Shown here: positions 52,580-63,100 of the stretch, piece by piece
Position numbering within the stretch: the stretch's first letter is position 1
Layout of the letters: every line of letters starts with the position of its first letter
Origin: SHVZ01 sp041906305
GTDB taxonomy: Bacteria > Pseudomonadota > Alphaproteobacteria > SHVZ01
Length of the DNA stretch: 64,000 nt
NCBI GenBank assembly: GCA_041906305.1
Contig: JAYRJL010000003.1
Location: 310,001 to 374,000, forward strand
Reading direction: 5' to 3'
Position numbers and translations under genes: made by a program
Notes under the pieces: model-generated
The model's input: only the letters and a program-made list of their open reading frames with translations
Told to the model about the DNA's origin: nothing
Database searches by the model: none

Positions 52580-53552
52580 ATCTCCTGTCAATCGGCGACG
52601 AGCCGCCGCGGGTTGCAGATTGCGCCTCAATAAATCGCGTGAGGCTTCGCGCAGCGCTCTCGGCGATGCGTGTCTCGCCGCGCTCGCCGACGCCGGCGAC
52701 ATGACTCGAGATCAGGACGTTCGGGGCGCGCCACAATGGATGACCCGGCGGCAGGGGCTCGGGATCGGTGACATCGAGACCAGCGCCGGCGAGCCTCCCC
52801 GCCCCCAGCGCATCGACCAGCGCGCCGGAGTCAACGAGACCGCCGCGCCCGACGTTGACCAACACCGCATTCGGCTTGGCACGCTCCAGCTCGCGGCGCG
52901 ATAAGATGTGGCGCGTCTCGGCACTCAATGCGATGCAAAGCACGATGAGATCAGCCTCACCGAGGAGACGCGGCACCGCGGCAAGCCCATGCATCTCGTC
53001 GACTAGCGGCTCCGCTCTTTTGGTGCGCGAGGTACCGACGACCCTCATGCCGAAAGCCCGGGCACGCTTCGCCACCTCCCGCCCGATATGGCCGAGGCCG
53101 ACGATCAGCGCGGTGCCGTTGTCGAGGCAGCGAAGACCGCCGAGCCCGGGCTGCCACATTGCCTGCGCCTGCGCGGCCAGCACCTCGGGAATGCGGCGGT
53201 TGAGCGCCAGGGCGAGAGCGAAGACGTGCTCGGCCACCGTCGGCGCCAGGGCACCCGCCGCTTGTGAAACGCCGATCTCCGGCGGGATGCCGGCTGCGAT
53301 GAAGCCCTCTCGGCCAGCCGAGTTGAAATGCATCCAGCCTACGGTGTTGTCCGGCAACGTCAGGCAACGCACGATCTCGGTCGCTTGGTCGGCCGGCGCA
53401 TCGGGAAGAACCATGAAACGCGTACCCGGCAAGGCTTGCAACACTTCCGGCAAGGTACGGACGACAGTGACCGAGGCGCCGCTTACGCGTCGCAGGTGCT
53501 CGGTGACCCGCGCCTCCGCGAACGGTAGTCTGGCCCAGAACGTCACCTTCAT
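52578..53552 (-). CDS. D-2-hydroxyacid dehydrogenase (NAD-dependent)
   Basis: 324 aa. Rossmann motif 'IVGLGHIGREVAKRA' (150-164), 'LVNVGRGGLVDSGALVDAL' with the catalytic Arg, 'DVTDPEPLPPGHPLW' with the Glu, and 'ISSHVAG' with the catalytic His. Family enzymes interconvert 2-hydroxy and 2-keto acids. ATG 53552 is preferred to GTG 53564 by Shine-Dalgarno spacing. Follows the second GntR gene by 23 bases. Confidence 0.92.
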   Translation of the reverse strand: MKVTFWARLPFAEARVTEHLRRVSGASVTVVRTLPEVLQALPGTRFMVLPDAPADQATEIVRCLTLPDNTVGWMHFNSAGREGFIAAGIPPEIGVSQAAGALAPTVAEHVFALALALNRRIPEVLAAQAQAMWQPGLGGLRCLDNGTALIVGLGHIGREVAKRARAFGMRVVGTSRTKRAEPLVDEMHGLAAVPRLLGEADLIVLCIALSAETRHILSRRELERAKPNAVLVNVGRGGLVDSGALVDALGAGRLAGAGLDVTDPEPLPPGHPLWRAPNVLISSHVAGVGERGETRIAESAARSLTRFIEAQSATRGGSSPIDRR

Positions 53553-53575
53553 GCCGGTCTCCACGCGCGTGCGCG

Positions 53576-54250
53576 TCAGGTTCTTTCGGCGAGCCCCGCC
53601 TTGAACCGTTCCTGGGTATTGATCAGATGCGCCTTCAGCGCCTCAACGGCATCCTTGGGATTGCGCGCCTTCACCGCCTCCAGGATCTGCGAATGCTGCT
53701 TGCGGATCGCATCGAGATGCTTCGCCGTCGGTCGCTTCGGCGTCAGCAGCCGTCGATAGCGATCGGTATTCGACGTCAGTAGCTGGATCAGGTGGATGAG
53801 CCAGGGCGAGCGCGACGCCGCGTAGAGCGTGAGATGGAAGGCATGGTGCAGCTTGCCCGACTCCTCGACTTCGCCCACCTCGAAGGCGCGGACCATGTTT
53901 TTGTAGATGTCGGTGGCGGTGTCGAGCTCGCCCTTCGAGATCTCCTTGCACGCCTTCGCGATCGCCGCACTCTCCAGAAGGATGCGCGAAGAATAGGCGT
54001 CGGACATGTCCGCCTCGGACATGTCCGAGACGCGCGCCCCCTTGTTGGGAATGATCTCGACCAGGCGGCCGGCCTCGAGGAGCCTGAGCGCCTCGCGCAC
54101 CGGGATAAAGCTAACCTGGTTTTCGGCCGCGATGTCCTGCAGGCGCAGGCGCTGCCCCGGCTGATAGCGGCCCTCGAGGATGGCGCGGCGCGTGCTGTCG
54201 TAGACCTGCTCGACCAGGGAGAGAACGTCGCGCGTGCCCTTCGCTGCCAT
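53576..54250 (-). CDS. GntR/FadR-type regulator with FCD domain (copy 2)
   Basis: 224 aa from ATG 54250. Winged helix 'VYDSTRRAILEGRYQPGQRLRLQDIAAENQVSFIPVREALRLLEAGRLVEIIPNKGARV' is nearly the same as copy 1; the FCD half ('HHAFHLTLYAASRSPWLIHLIQLLTSNTDRYRRLLTPKRP') also aligns along its full length. Two paralogous regulators at the two ends of the same transport operon suggest cross-regulation or response to two related effectors. The open frame extends 90 codons upstream, but AAAGGATG spacing supports this start. Confidence 0.92.
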   Translation of the reverse strand: MAAKGTRDVLSLVEQVYDSTRRAILEGRYQPGQRLRLQDIAAENQVSFIPVREALRLLEAGRLVEIIPNKGARVSDMSEADMSDAYSSRILLESAAIAKACKEISKGELDTATDIYKNMVRAFEVGEVEESGKLHHAFHLTLYAASRSPWLIHLIQLLTSNTDRYRRLLTPKRPTAKHLDAIRKQHSQILEAVKARNPKDAVEALKAHLINTQERFKAGLAERT

Positions 54251-54336
54251 AGGCATCCTTTCATTCGCCGCCCGACCAGACGGTGACTCTTTGCGATCCC
54301 CGCCTGCCACCCTGTCCTTCGCCAACATACCTGCCT

Positions 54337-55002
54337 TCATGGCGACGGAATGCGCCTCCCATCCTCCGAAGGTTGCTCGGCTACCTGCCCGCACAGCGCC
54401 GGACTTCCGGCGCAGACCTCCAGCGCGAAGCCCTTGAGATGCGAGGCCACCTGTCCGCGGACGGAGTCTTCGAGCTGCACCAGCGCCTCTTCCGCCACCT
54501 GCATCGAAGCCGACATCCACGGCCCCCGCGCGACGGCACGGATGGCGCCGACGTCCCCCATGTTCTTCGTCGAAAATAGCAGCATCGGCATGCTTCGCGG
54601 CAGCGGTTCAAGGACGGCGCCGCCGAGCCGCGGGGCGATCAGGCAAAGCCCGGCCACTTCCGCATTGCGGGCGAGCCTCCAGGCGATCGCGGCGGAGCGG
54701 CCGACGGCAACCACCACGAAAGGACCCCAGTCCCGGACTTCCAGCCGCGAGAGCCAGGCCGACAGGCTTTCGGTGCCGCCTTCTACGTCGTCGGAACCGG
54801 ACGAGAGCCCATGGCCCGGCAGGTCGACCGCGATACTGCGAGCCCCGTCGATGGCCGAATCGGCAAGCAGCGGCAGTACCGCATCTAGGTCTCCGCCGTG
54901 CTCGTGGAGCAGGACCAGCGAAAACGCCGCGTCACCCGGCGTCACCACCGCGGCGACCGTAGTCTCGTCGTCGAGATCGATGTGCAGCGGCTCCAGCGTC
55001 AT
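54337..55002 (-). CDS. Alpha/beta-hydrolase family protein, 221 aa
   Basis: 'SLVLLHEHGGDLDAVLPLL' (His-Gly oxyanion loop), 'IAVDLPGHGLSSG', and a nucleophile elbow 'VAVGRSAAIAW' (G-x-S-x-A) are visible. The C-terminal acid/His part is short, so the enzyme is compact and activity is uncertain. ATG 55002 overlaps the ATPase gene stop (ATGA). Possibly hydrolyses the imported ester or amide. Confidence 0.78.
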   Translation of the reverse strand: MTLEPLHIDLDDETTVAAVVTPGDAAFSLVLLHEHGGDLDAVLPLLADSAIDGARSIAVDLPGHGLSSGSDDVEGGTESLSAWLSRLEVRDWGPFVVVAVGRSAAIAWRLARNAEVAGLCLIAPRLGGAVLEPLPRSMPMLLFSTKNMGDVGAIRAVARGPWMSASMQVAEEALVQLEDSVRGQVASHLKGFALEVCAGSPALCGQVAEQPSEDGRRIPSP

Positions 55003-55781
55003 GCGAGGCCCGGGACCGAGGCGATCAGCTCGCGCGTGTAGGGATGCTGCGGCATCCGCAGTATCTCGGTCGCCGGACCGGCCTCCACGACGCGCCCCGA
55101 CTTCATCACCATCACGCGGTCGCTCATGTGGTGCACGACCGAGAGATCGTGGCTGATGAAGACATAGGCCAAACCGCGCTGGCGCTGCAGATCGAGCAGC
55201 AGATTGAGGATCGAGCTCTGCACAGAGACGTCGAGGGCGCTCACGCACTCGTCGGCGACGATGACGCGCGGCGAGACGGCGAGAGCGCGCGCGATGGCGA
55301 CGCGCTGACGCTGCCCGCCGGAGAGTTGATGCGGATAGGCATCGAGCTTGTCGACGGAAAGGCCGACGGCATCGAGCAGCGAGACCAGCCGCTGCTCCAT
55401 CGCATCCGCAGCCGGGGCCGCCTCGGCCACCCGCGCGGCCTCGGCCAACGCCTGACGAATCGTCCGGCGCGGGTTCATCGAGGAGTTCGGGTCCTGGAAC
55501 ACGATCTGGATCTGGCGCGTCAGCTGCGTCGCCTCCGCCGCGTTCGGCCGCAGCACGTCGATGCCGCCGAAGCCCACGCGGCCGGCATCGGCGCCGGTGA
55601 GTCGGACCAGGACCTTTGCCAGCGTGCTCTTGCCGCTGCCGCTCTCGCCGACGATACCCAGCGTCTCGCCCGCCGAGAGCGTGAAGGACACATCGTCAAG
55701 CGCCAGGTGGCCCTTCCGGCCACCCTGCCCCGGGTAGGCTTTCCTGAGACCGTCGACCTGCAGCAGCGGGCTGGCGCTCAT
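54999..55781 (-). CDS. ABC transporter ATPase, DppF/OppF type
   Basis: 260 aa. Walker A 'GESGSGKS' (45-52), Q-loop 'FQDPNSSMNPR', signature 'LSGGQRQR', Walker B 'VIVADE' and H-loop 'ISHD'. Lacks the C-terminal oligopeptide extension, so it is slightly short. It overlaps the fused permease-ATPase gene upstream and the hydrolase gene downstream by four bases each. Energises the importer as the second nucleotide-binding domain. Confidence 0.93.
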   Translation of the reverse strand: MSASPLLQVDGLRKAYPGQGGRKGHLALDDVSFTLSAGETLGIVGESGSGKSTLAKVLVRLTGADAGRVGFGGIDVLRPNAAEATQLTRQIQIVFQDPNSSMNPRRTIRQALAEAARVAEAAPAADAMEQRLVSLLDAVGLSVDKLDAYPHQLSGGQRQRVAIARALAVSPRVIVADECVSALDVSVQSSILNLLLDLQRQRGLAYVFISHDLSVVHHMSDRVMVMKSGRVVEAGPATEILRMPQHPYTRELIASVPGLA

Positions 55782-57712
55782 TGGACGCCTCGCGGCTCGG
55801 GATTATGGCAACGGAACTCGCGATCCTCCTCGAGTCCCAATACGGGCTCGACCGAGAGGCAGACGTCGATGCGGCGCGGACAGCGCGGCGCAAAGCGACA
55901 GGCCGACGGCCAACTGCCAGGCTCGGGCACGGACCCGCCGATCGCAAGCAAGGTCGACTTCGGCGGAATGTCGAGATGCGGCCGGCTGGCGATCAGCCCT
56001 TTCGTGTAGGGATGCGACGGCGCGTTCAGCACCTCGGCGACGGGCCCACGCTCGACCACTTGGCCCGCATACATCACCGCGATCTCGTCCGACATCTCGC
56101 TGACGAGGTCGAGATCGTGCGAGATCCAGATCACGGTCATCGCCATCTCGCGCTGGAGCTGCTTAACCAGGGCGACGATCTTCTTCTGCGTGGTCGCGTC
56201 CAGGCCCGTCGTCGGCTCGTCGGCGATCAGGACCTTCGGCTCCAGGATCAGCACGGATGCCAGCGAGGCCCGCTGCATCTGCCCCCCCGAGAGCTGGTGG
56301 GGATAGCGGTCGTAGAAAGTCTCGGCCGGCGCGAGGCCGACACGGGCGAGCATGTCGAGCACACGCTTCCGCACATAGTCGCGGGCCAGAGGCGAATGGG
56401 CTAGCAGCGCCTCGCGGATCTGGTCGCCGACTGTGTAGAGCGGGTCCATGCTGCCGCGCGCGTCCTGGAAGACCAAGGCGATGAAGCGGCCGCGGCGCTG
56501 CCGAAGCGCCTCGGGCGCAAGCCCGGCGATATCGATGCCGTTCCAGACGACGCGGCCCGCCCCCATCGCCAAGCCAGCCGGTAGAAGCCCGACGATCGCG
56601 CGGGCCGCCACCGATTTGCCGGAACCGCTCTCGCCCACGACGCCGAGCGTCCGGCCGGGAGCCACGCCGAGAGTGAGATCGGAGACGACCGGCACATCTG
56701 CCTTGCGAGAGCGCCGCACGACCACCGAGACATTCTCGACGGCGACTTCCTTGCCTTGAGCGACGGGCGCATCGGCCGGCGGCGCCGCGCTTCGCCGAAA
56801 GCGAACCTTCGACATGACATCGGCAACCAACGCCTGACTCTTGGGATCGAGCCGGTCGCGGAGATGATCGCCGAACGCGTTCAGGGCCGTGACTAGGCTG
56901 ATGATCGTCGCCGAGCCGAAGATCAGCGGCCAGATCGATGACGAGGCGAAGCTGAATCCTTCCGCGAGGGTCTTGCCGAGGCTCGGCGTCGGTGAGCGGG
57001 CGCCGAGACCGATGAAGGAGAGGCCCGCCTCGGCGACGATCGTCACCGAGACGAACATCGTCGCCATCAGAATACAGATCGGCACGAGGTTGGGGAGCAG
57101 ATGGCGGGTTGCGATGTAGAACCGCCCATAGCCGAGCGCCTGCGCCGCCAGCACGTAGTCCTGCTCGCGCAGCATCAGCACCTGCGCGCGGATGATGCGC
57201 GCCATCGCCGCCCACAGCGTGAGGCCGAGCGCCCAGATGACCGTGGACATGCCCGGCCCCTGGATACCGGCGATGACGACGGCGAGCAGAATCGTCGGAT
57301 AGGCCCATGTCACGTCGATGACGATGGTGACGAGGCGGTCGGCGGTGCGGCCGAAGAGGCCACCGAACAGCCCCATCGAAAGCCCCAGGGTCGTAGCGAT
57401 CGCCGTCACCGCCGCCGCCGCCATGAGCGAGATGCCGAGTCCGGCGAGCAGACGATACTCGACGGCGCGGCCGAGCTGGTCGGCGCCGAGCAGCGTGTCC
57501 TTCTGCAGTGGCGGCGCATAAGCCTTCATCAGGGACTGGCGATAAACCAGCCTGCTGAGGTCCGCATCGAGCATCAGCACGATCCCGGCGATGCCGGCGA
57601 TGAGGAAGAGAAGGACCACGAGCGCTAGCCATATCGGCACGCCGGCCGTGATGCGGCGAACATCCAGCCGCGCGCGCGGCGCCGCGGCGGGTGAGTCGAT
57701 GGTGGTGGTCAC
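55778..57712 (-). CDS. ABC transporter permease-ATPase fusion (DppC-DppD)
   Basis: 644 aa from GTG 57712, which overlaps the upstream permease stop. Residues ~25-285 are a DppC-type permease (TM helices, EAA loop around 'AAQALGYGRFYIATRHLLPN' 189-208). Residues ~320-644 are a DppD-type ATPase: Walker A 'GESGSGKS' (360-367), 'LSGGQMQRASLASVL', Walker B 'VLIADEPTTG', and the C-terminal Cys-containing oligopeptide extension ('CRFAPRCPRRIDVC'). Permease-ATPase fusions of this kind are known in peptide/nickel importers. The reading frame opens further upstream only as noise. Confidence 0.93.
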   Translation of the reverse strand: MTTTIDSPAAAPRARLDVRRITAGVPIWLALVVLLFLIAGIAGIVLMLDADLSRLVYRQSLMKAYAPPLQKDTLLGADQLGRAVEYRLLAGLGISLMAAAAVTAIATTLGLSMGLFGGLFGRTADRLVTIVIDVTWAYPTILLAVVIAGIQGPGMSTVIWALGLTLWAAMARIIRAQVLMLREQDYVLAAQALGYGRFYIATRHLLPNLVPICILMATMFVSVTIVAEAGLSFIGLGARSPTPSLGKTLAEGFSFASSSIWPLIFGSATIISLVTALNAFGDHLRDRLDPKSQALVADVMSKVRFRRSAAPPADAPVAQGKEVAVENVSVVVRRSRKADVPVVSDLTLGVAPGRTLGVVGESGSGKSVAARAIVGLLPAGLAMGAGRVVWNGIDIAGLAPEALRQRRGRFIALVFQDARGSMDPLYTVGDQIREALLAHSPLARDYVRKRVLDMLARVGLAPAETFYDRYPHQLSGGQMQRASLASVLILEPKVLIADEPTTGLDATTQKKIVALVKQLQREMAMTVIWISHDLDLVSEMSDEIAVMYAGQVVERGPVAEVLNAPSHPYTKGLIASRPHLDIPPKSTLLAIGGSVPEPGSWPSACRFAPRCPRRIDVCLSVEPVLGLEEDREFRCHNPEPRGVQ

Positions 57713-58692
57713 GCGTCTCTCACCCGCGGATCGGCGACGCGGTAGAGCACTGCCGAGATCAGGGTCGAGATGACGACCACCAGCGCCAGCAGGATCGTCA
57801 GCCCCTGGGCCAGAAAGTAGTCGCGCGTCAGCACGCTGTCGACCAGCCGCTTGCCGAGCCCAGGCCAGCGGAAGATCGTCTCGACGATCAGGGTGTATCC
57901 CACCAGCGTCCGAATCTGGACGGCGGCGAGCGAGATCACCGGCAATAGTGCATTCCGGAGGATGTGACGCCACCGGATCGCCCGTTCGCGCAACCCCTTT
58001 AGGCGGAACGAGTCCACATATTGCGCGCTCCCCTGCTCCAGATATGAGGTGCGCACGAGCCGGGTGGCAAAGCCGATCGGCTCGGCGGCAATGACCAATG
58101 CCGGAAGGACCAGGTGGCGCCAGGTGCCGGTGCCAGCGACCGGCAGCCAGCCGGCATAGAGCGCGAGGACGTTGATCAGGAGGATGGCGAGCACGAAGTT
58201 CGGTGTCGCCATCAGTACGCTGGCGAAAAGGTTGATGAGGCGATCGAGGATGCCGCCGCGCATCGTCGCGGCGAGAATGCCGGCCGGAATGGCGATGACA
58301 TAGATGGTGGTGAACGCGGCCAGCGCCAGCAGGACGGTATAAGAGCCGGCACCGGCGACGATTTGCACCACCGGCTCCTTGGTCAGGAGCGAGCGGCCGA
58401 AATCGCCGTGCAGCAGGCCAGAGATATAGGACCAGAACTGTACCAGGATCGGCTGGTCGAGTCCGAGGTCACGCCGGAGCGCGGCAAGCTCCGCCGGCGT
58501 CGCGCGGGCAGGATCGAGGACCTGTGTGGTGACGTCGCCCGGCGCCAGCCGGAGTCCGACGAAGGCAACGATTGCGACGAGAAGAAGTACCAGCAGCGAA
58601 TAGGCGCAGCGTATACCGATCTGCTTCAACAGAACGCAGGTCGGGCACGCCACCGCGGCGTCGCCGATTTCCGGCTCGCGCGCGTCAATCAT
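57709..58692 (-). CDS. ABC transporter permease, DppB type
   Basis: 327 aa with about six membrane helices; 'LRLAPGDVTTQVLDPARATPAELAALRRDLGLDQP' after the first helix is the DppB periplasmic signature, and 'YVDSFRLKGLRERAIRWRHILRNALLPVI' is the EAA loop. The N-terminus (about 1-22) is unusually hydrophilic; a later start is possible. It partners the DppC half of the fused gene. The a/b-hydrolase gene lies 33 bases upstream. Confidence 0.92.
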   Translation of the reverse strand: MIDAREPEIGDAAVACPTCVLLKQIGIRCAYSLLVLLLVAIVAFVGLRLAPGDVTTQVLDPARATPAELAALRRDLGLDQPILVQFWSYISGLLHGDFGRSLLTKEPVVQIVAGAGSYTVLLALAAFTTIYVIAIPAGILAATMRGGILDRLINLFASVLMATPNFVLAILLINVLALYAGWLPVAGTGTWRHLVLPALVIAAEPIGFATRLVRTSYLEQGSAQYVDSFRLKGLRERAIRWRHILRNALLPVISLAAVQIRTLVGYTLIVETIFRWPGLGKRLVDSVLTRDYFLAQGLTILLALVVVISTLISAVLYRVADPRVRDA

Positions 58693-58725
58693 CGACCTGT
58701 CTCGGGCAGCGACGCGGGCCCGCGA

Positions 58726-59568
58726 TCATACGAGGGCCAGCACCCGCTGCGCGAATTCGCGGATCGCCTTCGCGCAGACATCCGGCACGTCGCGCATGTT
58801 GCTGTGCGCGGACCCCTTCAGCTCAAGGTATTCCTTCACCTTGCAGTTGATGAGCGCGTCGTAGATCTGCTTGCCGCCGCAGCCGGTCGGCCCCTGGACG
58901 GCCGGCGTCAGCACGTCCTCGTCTCCGACCATGATGAGCGTGGGTACCGTGATCGAGGAGAGCCGGTCGGTCACATCAACCTCGATGAGGTAGTCGCAGG
59001 CGGCAACATAAGCCTCGAGCGTGACCGTCTGGGTCAGCTGCTTGGCGAGGTTCGCGATGAAGGTTTCCTGAAGCTCCGGCGAGTCGAGCAACTTGCGGGT
59101 GAGCGAATGGGTCGCCATCAGGCCGGTGAGGTCAGTGCTGCCGACGCCATAGGCTTTCGCCAGTGCCTTCCAGGCGCGAAACTGGGCGCGCGAGGTGACG
59201 TCGTTCTTCGCCGTGCAGCCGCTCAGGATCATCGCCTGGACGCGTTCGGGGTGCTTCGCGGTGAAATCCAGTGCGAAGGTGCTGCCCATTGAGGCGCCGT
59301 GGAACATGAATTTGTCGAAGCCTACATGGTCGATCAGCTCGGCAAGATCCTTCGACCAGACATCGAAGCCGTACTTCGTGTTCGTCTTGGTGCTGTCGCC
59401 ATAGCCGCGCGGGTCGAAGTCGAGGACCGTGAAGTGGTCCTGCAAGAACGGAGTAATCCGCATATAGCCCTGGATACCCGTCGCCGCACCCGGCACCTGG
59501 ACCAGCGCCGGCCCCTTTCCCTGGACACGGAAGTTGATTTCGGCGCCGTTGATTTTGGCGATCGGCAT
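58726..59568 (-). CDS. Alpha/beta hydrolase, 280 aa
   Basis: Classical fold: 'VLDFDPRGYGDS' , nucleophile elbow 'FHGASMGSTFAL' (Ser in G-A-S-M-G), 'VPTLIMVGDEDVLTP' with the acid, and 'LKGSAHSNMRDVP' with the His. Resembles C-C bond hydrolases and 3-oxoadipate enol-lactonases. ATG 59568; palindrome 3 is 38-61 bases upstream. It is the first gene of the long minus-strand transport operon. Confidence 0.9.
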   Translation of the reverse strand: MPIAKINGAEINFRVQGKGPALVQVPGAATGIQGYMRITPFLQDHFTVLDFDPRGYGDSTKTNTKYGFDVWSKDLAELIDHVGFDKFMFHGASMGSTFALDFTAKHPERVQAMILSGCTAKNDVTSRAQFRAWKALAKAYGVGSTDLTGLMATHSLTRKLLDSPELQETFIANLAKQLTQTVTLEAYVAACDYLIEVDVTDRLSSITVPTLIMVGDEDVLTPAVQGPTGCGGKQIYDALINCKVKEYLELKGSAHSNMRDVPDVCAKAIREFAQRVLALV

Positions 59569-59605
59569 AGCAGTCCAGCCCTTATGTTGGCTCAGGAAGA
59601 TCACC

Positions 59606-59629
59606 CGAATATATATTATAAAATAATTC
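59606..59629. promoter_or_regulatory. AT-rich imperfect palindrome, probable GntR operator (site 3)
   Basis: CGAAT...ATTCG ends enclose ATATATATTATAAAATA. The ATATTATA core matches sites 1 and 2. It lies just before the first gene of the transport operon. Confidence 0.6.
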
Positions 59630-59658
59630 GCCTCAAGTGGCCTTGGAGCTCTTCCCAA

Positions 59659-60115
59659 CGACGTCTCTGCGTCTACGGCGCCGGTAGCCGCTAGGCGGTC
59701 GGCTCGCGCCCGGTTACAGGGCTCCCCCTCACCCCCTCAAGCGATCGCACTTCGCCCGACTCAATCTATGCGGTGACGATCGTCCATGGTTGATGCCCTT
59801 GGATGTAGAAAGGACTTTGGCGGAATGTCCGCGCTTTAAGAGCGCTCGGTGCGTCCTCATTCCAAATCCTGATGGCTGGCAAGGATGACGTGAGCAGCGC
59901 CCATCTCAAGTGCGAGCGGTGCGGTCCCTTCTATCAGCTGCGTATCGCGCCCACCGACTGGGACTATCCGACGCTCGACGTTGCTGTCGTCGAGGTAGAG
60001 GGTTCACAAACGGACTGTCCATCCACCTAAGCAACGAACGTGGCGGCAAGCACCAGATCGATTGCAGCTATCCGTCGCCGGGGTACTTCGCGGAGAGACC
60101 TAGCGTGGGATACGC
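59659..60115. other. Stretch without a confident gene
   Basis: About 460 bases between the catabolic cluster and the RND genes. On the minus strand a short end 'WNEDAPSALKARTFRQSPFYI' looks protein-like, and on the plus strand a ~52-codon frame from about 59871 contains one CxxCG pair. Both look like gene remnants; I cannot name either. Confidence 0.35.
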
Positions 60116-63100
60116 TTAGACCAAATTCGCGCGTGCCTCAGGATCTCCACGCGACGGATTGTGGACCCCCGCCCCTCGCTTATGAAGACGATCCATTAGC
60201 AGGTAAATCACCGGCGTTGTGTACAGCGTAAAGAGTTGGGCTAGCAAAAGGCCGCCGACCATGGCGATGCCGAGTGGTTGGCGCAATTCGAAACCGGGCC
60301 CGGTGCCGATGGCGATGGGGATGGCGCTGAGCAGCGCCGCCAGCATGGTCATGGTGATCGGCCGAGCCCGCAACTTGGCGGCCAACCGGATGGCGTCCGC
60401 CGGAGTGAATCCGCGGTTGCGCTCGGCGTCGATCGCGTAGTCGACCATCATGATCGCGTTCTTCATCACCATCCCGACCAGCAAGATGCAGGCAATGGAG
60501 GTGATGAGGGTGAATTGCACCTTCATCGCCCAGAGGGCGAATAGGGCGCCGAAGATGGTGGATGGCAGGGTCGACAGGATGGTCAGGGGGTGGACATAGC
60601 TCTCGTACAGCACGCCCAGCACGATGTAGACGGCGAGTAGCGCGGCAAGGAACAGCAGGAGACGCTGCGGTCCACTCTTGGCGGCCGCCGCCGCCTCGCC
60701 GAGAAACTCGGTCTTGATGTCGTCGGGGAGGCCGGCGCTCCTCTGGTTCTCCAGGATCGCGTCGACCGCCTCGCCGATCGCCACACCGGGCTTGAGGTCG
60801 AAGCTGATGGTGACGGCGGGGAATTGCGCCCGGTGGCGGATCCATAGCGGAGCGTGTGCGCGGACGGGACGGGTGAGTTCGGTAATCGGCACTTGGCCGC
60901 CATGCACGCTCGGCACGAAGAGCTGGTCGAGCGTGGCCGGGCCACCCTGCTCCGGTGGCGTCACCTCCATTATCACCCGCGAGTAGTTGTGCGGCAGGTA
61001 TAGCATCTTGATCTGCGCCTGTGCGAAGGCGTCGTAGAGGATGCTGTCGATCGCCAGCGGCGTCACGCCGAGCGAGGCCGCTTTGAACCGGTCGATGGTG
61101 AGTCCGGCCTGCAGGCCGTTGCTCTCCCAGCTTTCGATCACCTCGGCAATCTGCGGCATCGCACGCATGCGGCGCGCCATAATGCCGCCGGCACGGATCA
61201 CCTGCTCGAGATCGACGCCCCACAGGCTGAAGTGATAGCGGGATCCCGTCTGTACGCCGAGGTTCAAATCCTGCAGCGGGGTATAGAAGACGCGAAGATC
61301 GCTGGCCGTCGGCATGCGCTCGCGCAGGCGCTGGATCACCTGCTGGATGGAGACCTTCCGCTCGTCGACTGGCTTCAGCGCCACCAGCATGCTGCCGGAG
61401 CTGAGAGATCCGCCGCTTCCCTGGCCAATATATGAGAGGACCCCGGAGACTGCGGGATCCTCAAGGATCGTCTCGCCGACGACGCGCTGCCGGCGCTCCA
61501 TTTCGGGAAAGGCGATGTTGGCATTGGCAATGGTGCGGACGAACATCACGCCTGTATCCTGCGTTGGCATGAATCCTTTGGGTAGCACCAGATAGAGCCA
61601 AGCTGTGCCAAAGGTAACCGCGAGGGTCAGCGCCAGCGAGACCGCGCGATGACGAAGCGTCCAGTCGAGGGTCCGTTCATATAGCCAGCCGAACCACGCC
61701 TGGACCCGGCCGGGCATGTGGTCGGACGCCGTCGCATTCGTCCGCTTGAGCAGCCGGGAGCAGAGCATCGGGGTCAAGGTCAGCGAGACGACGGCAGAGG
61801 CGACGATGGCGGCGACGAGCGTGACGCCGAACTCGCGGAAATAGCGGCCTACCACGTCGGGCATGAACAGCACCGGGATGAGGGCTGAGATCAGCGCCGC
61901 GGTGATCGAGATCACGGTGAACCCGAGCTGGCGGGTGCCGGCGAGCGCGGCCTCGGCCGGACTCTGTCCGTCCTGGATCCGGCGGATGATCGCCTCGATC
62001 ATGATCACGGCGTCGTCGACGACGAACCCGACCGCGATCGTGATCGCGAGGAGCGAGAGGTTGTCGAGGGTGAAGCCGGCCAGCACCATCACCACCAAGG
62101 TCGCGGCCAGCGAGACCGGGATGGTGAGGCTCGGGATCACCGTCGCCCAAAACCGCTTGAGGAAGAGCGCGATCACAGCCACGACCAGAACCGTGGCGAT
62201 GCCGATGGTCCATTGCACGTCCGCGATCGAGGCACGAATAAGCGTAGTGCGGTCGTAGACCGAATTGACGTTCACCGCCGCCGGCAGCCATTGGCGGATC
62301 TCCGGCAGGGCCGCCTTCACCGCGTCAACGGTCTCGACCACGTTGGCATCCGGGCGCTTGTAGACGTAGATCACGACACTGGGGCCGCTTCCGTACCAGC
62401 CGGCGACTTTGTTGTTGATGACGCTGTCGCTCACCTCAGCGATGTCGCCGAGGCGGACCGGTGCGCCATGGCGATAGGCGACGACGATCTCCTGGTACTC
62501 CTCGGCCTTCAGGAGCTGGTCGTTGGCCTCGATCGTGTAGCGTTGGGGGCCGAGCGTCACCGAGCCCTTGGGCAGGTTCTGCGAATTGTTGACGATCGCG
62601 TTGCGGACCGTCTCCAGCGACAGGTTCATCGCGGCGATGCGGCCGGGCGAGACCTGCACCCGCACCGCTCGCCGCTCGGCGCCGGTGATGTAGACGCGGG
62701 CGACGCCGGGAAGCTGCGAGAGCTTCGGCCCGATCACGCTATCCGCCGCCTCGTACATTTCGGCGGCAGGGATCACGTCCGAGGTGAGAGCGAGCGCGAT
62801 GACCGCGAAGCCGGCGGGGTTTGCCTTGTAGTACCGCGGCGGCCAGCCCCAAGCCTTCGGCAAGTCGGGCCCGGCGGCGTTGATCGCGGCCATCACCTCG
62901 CCGGCGGCGGCATCGATATCCTTCGTCAGATCGAACTGAAGGATGATTTCGGCGCCGCCCATGGCGCTCCAGGACGACATCTCCATGATGCCGGGGATGA
63001 TGCCGAGCTTCGTCTCCAACGGCTGCGCCAGGGCCCGCGCCACGGTGTCGGCGCTGGCGCCGGGCATGGAGCCATAGACCCCGATGGTCGGCCGGTCGAC

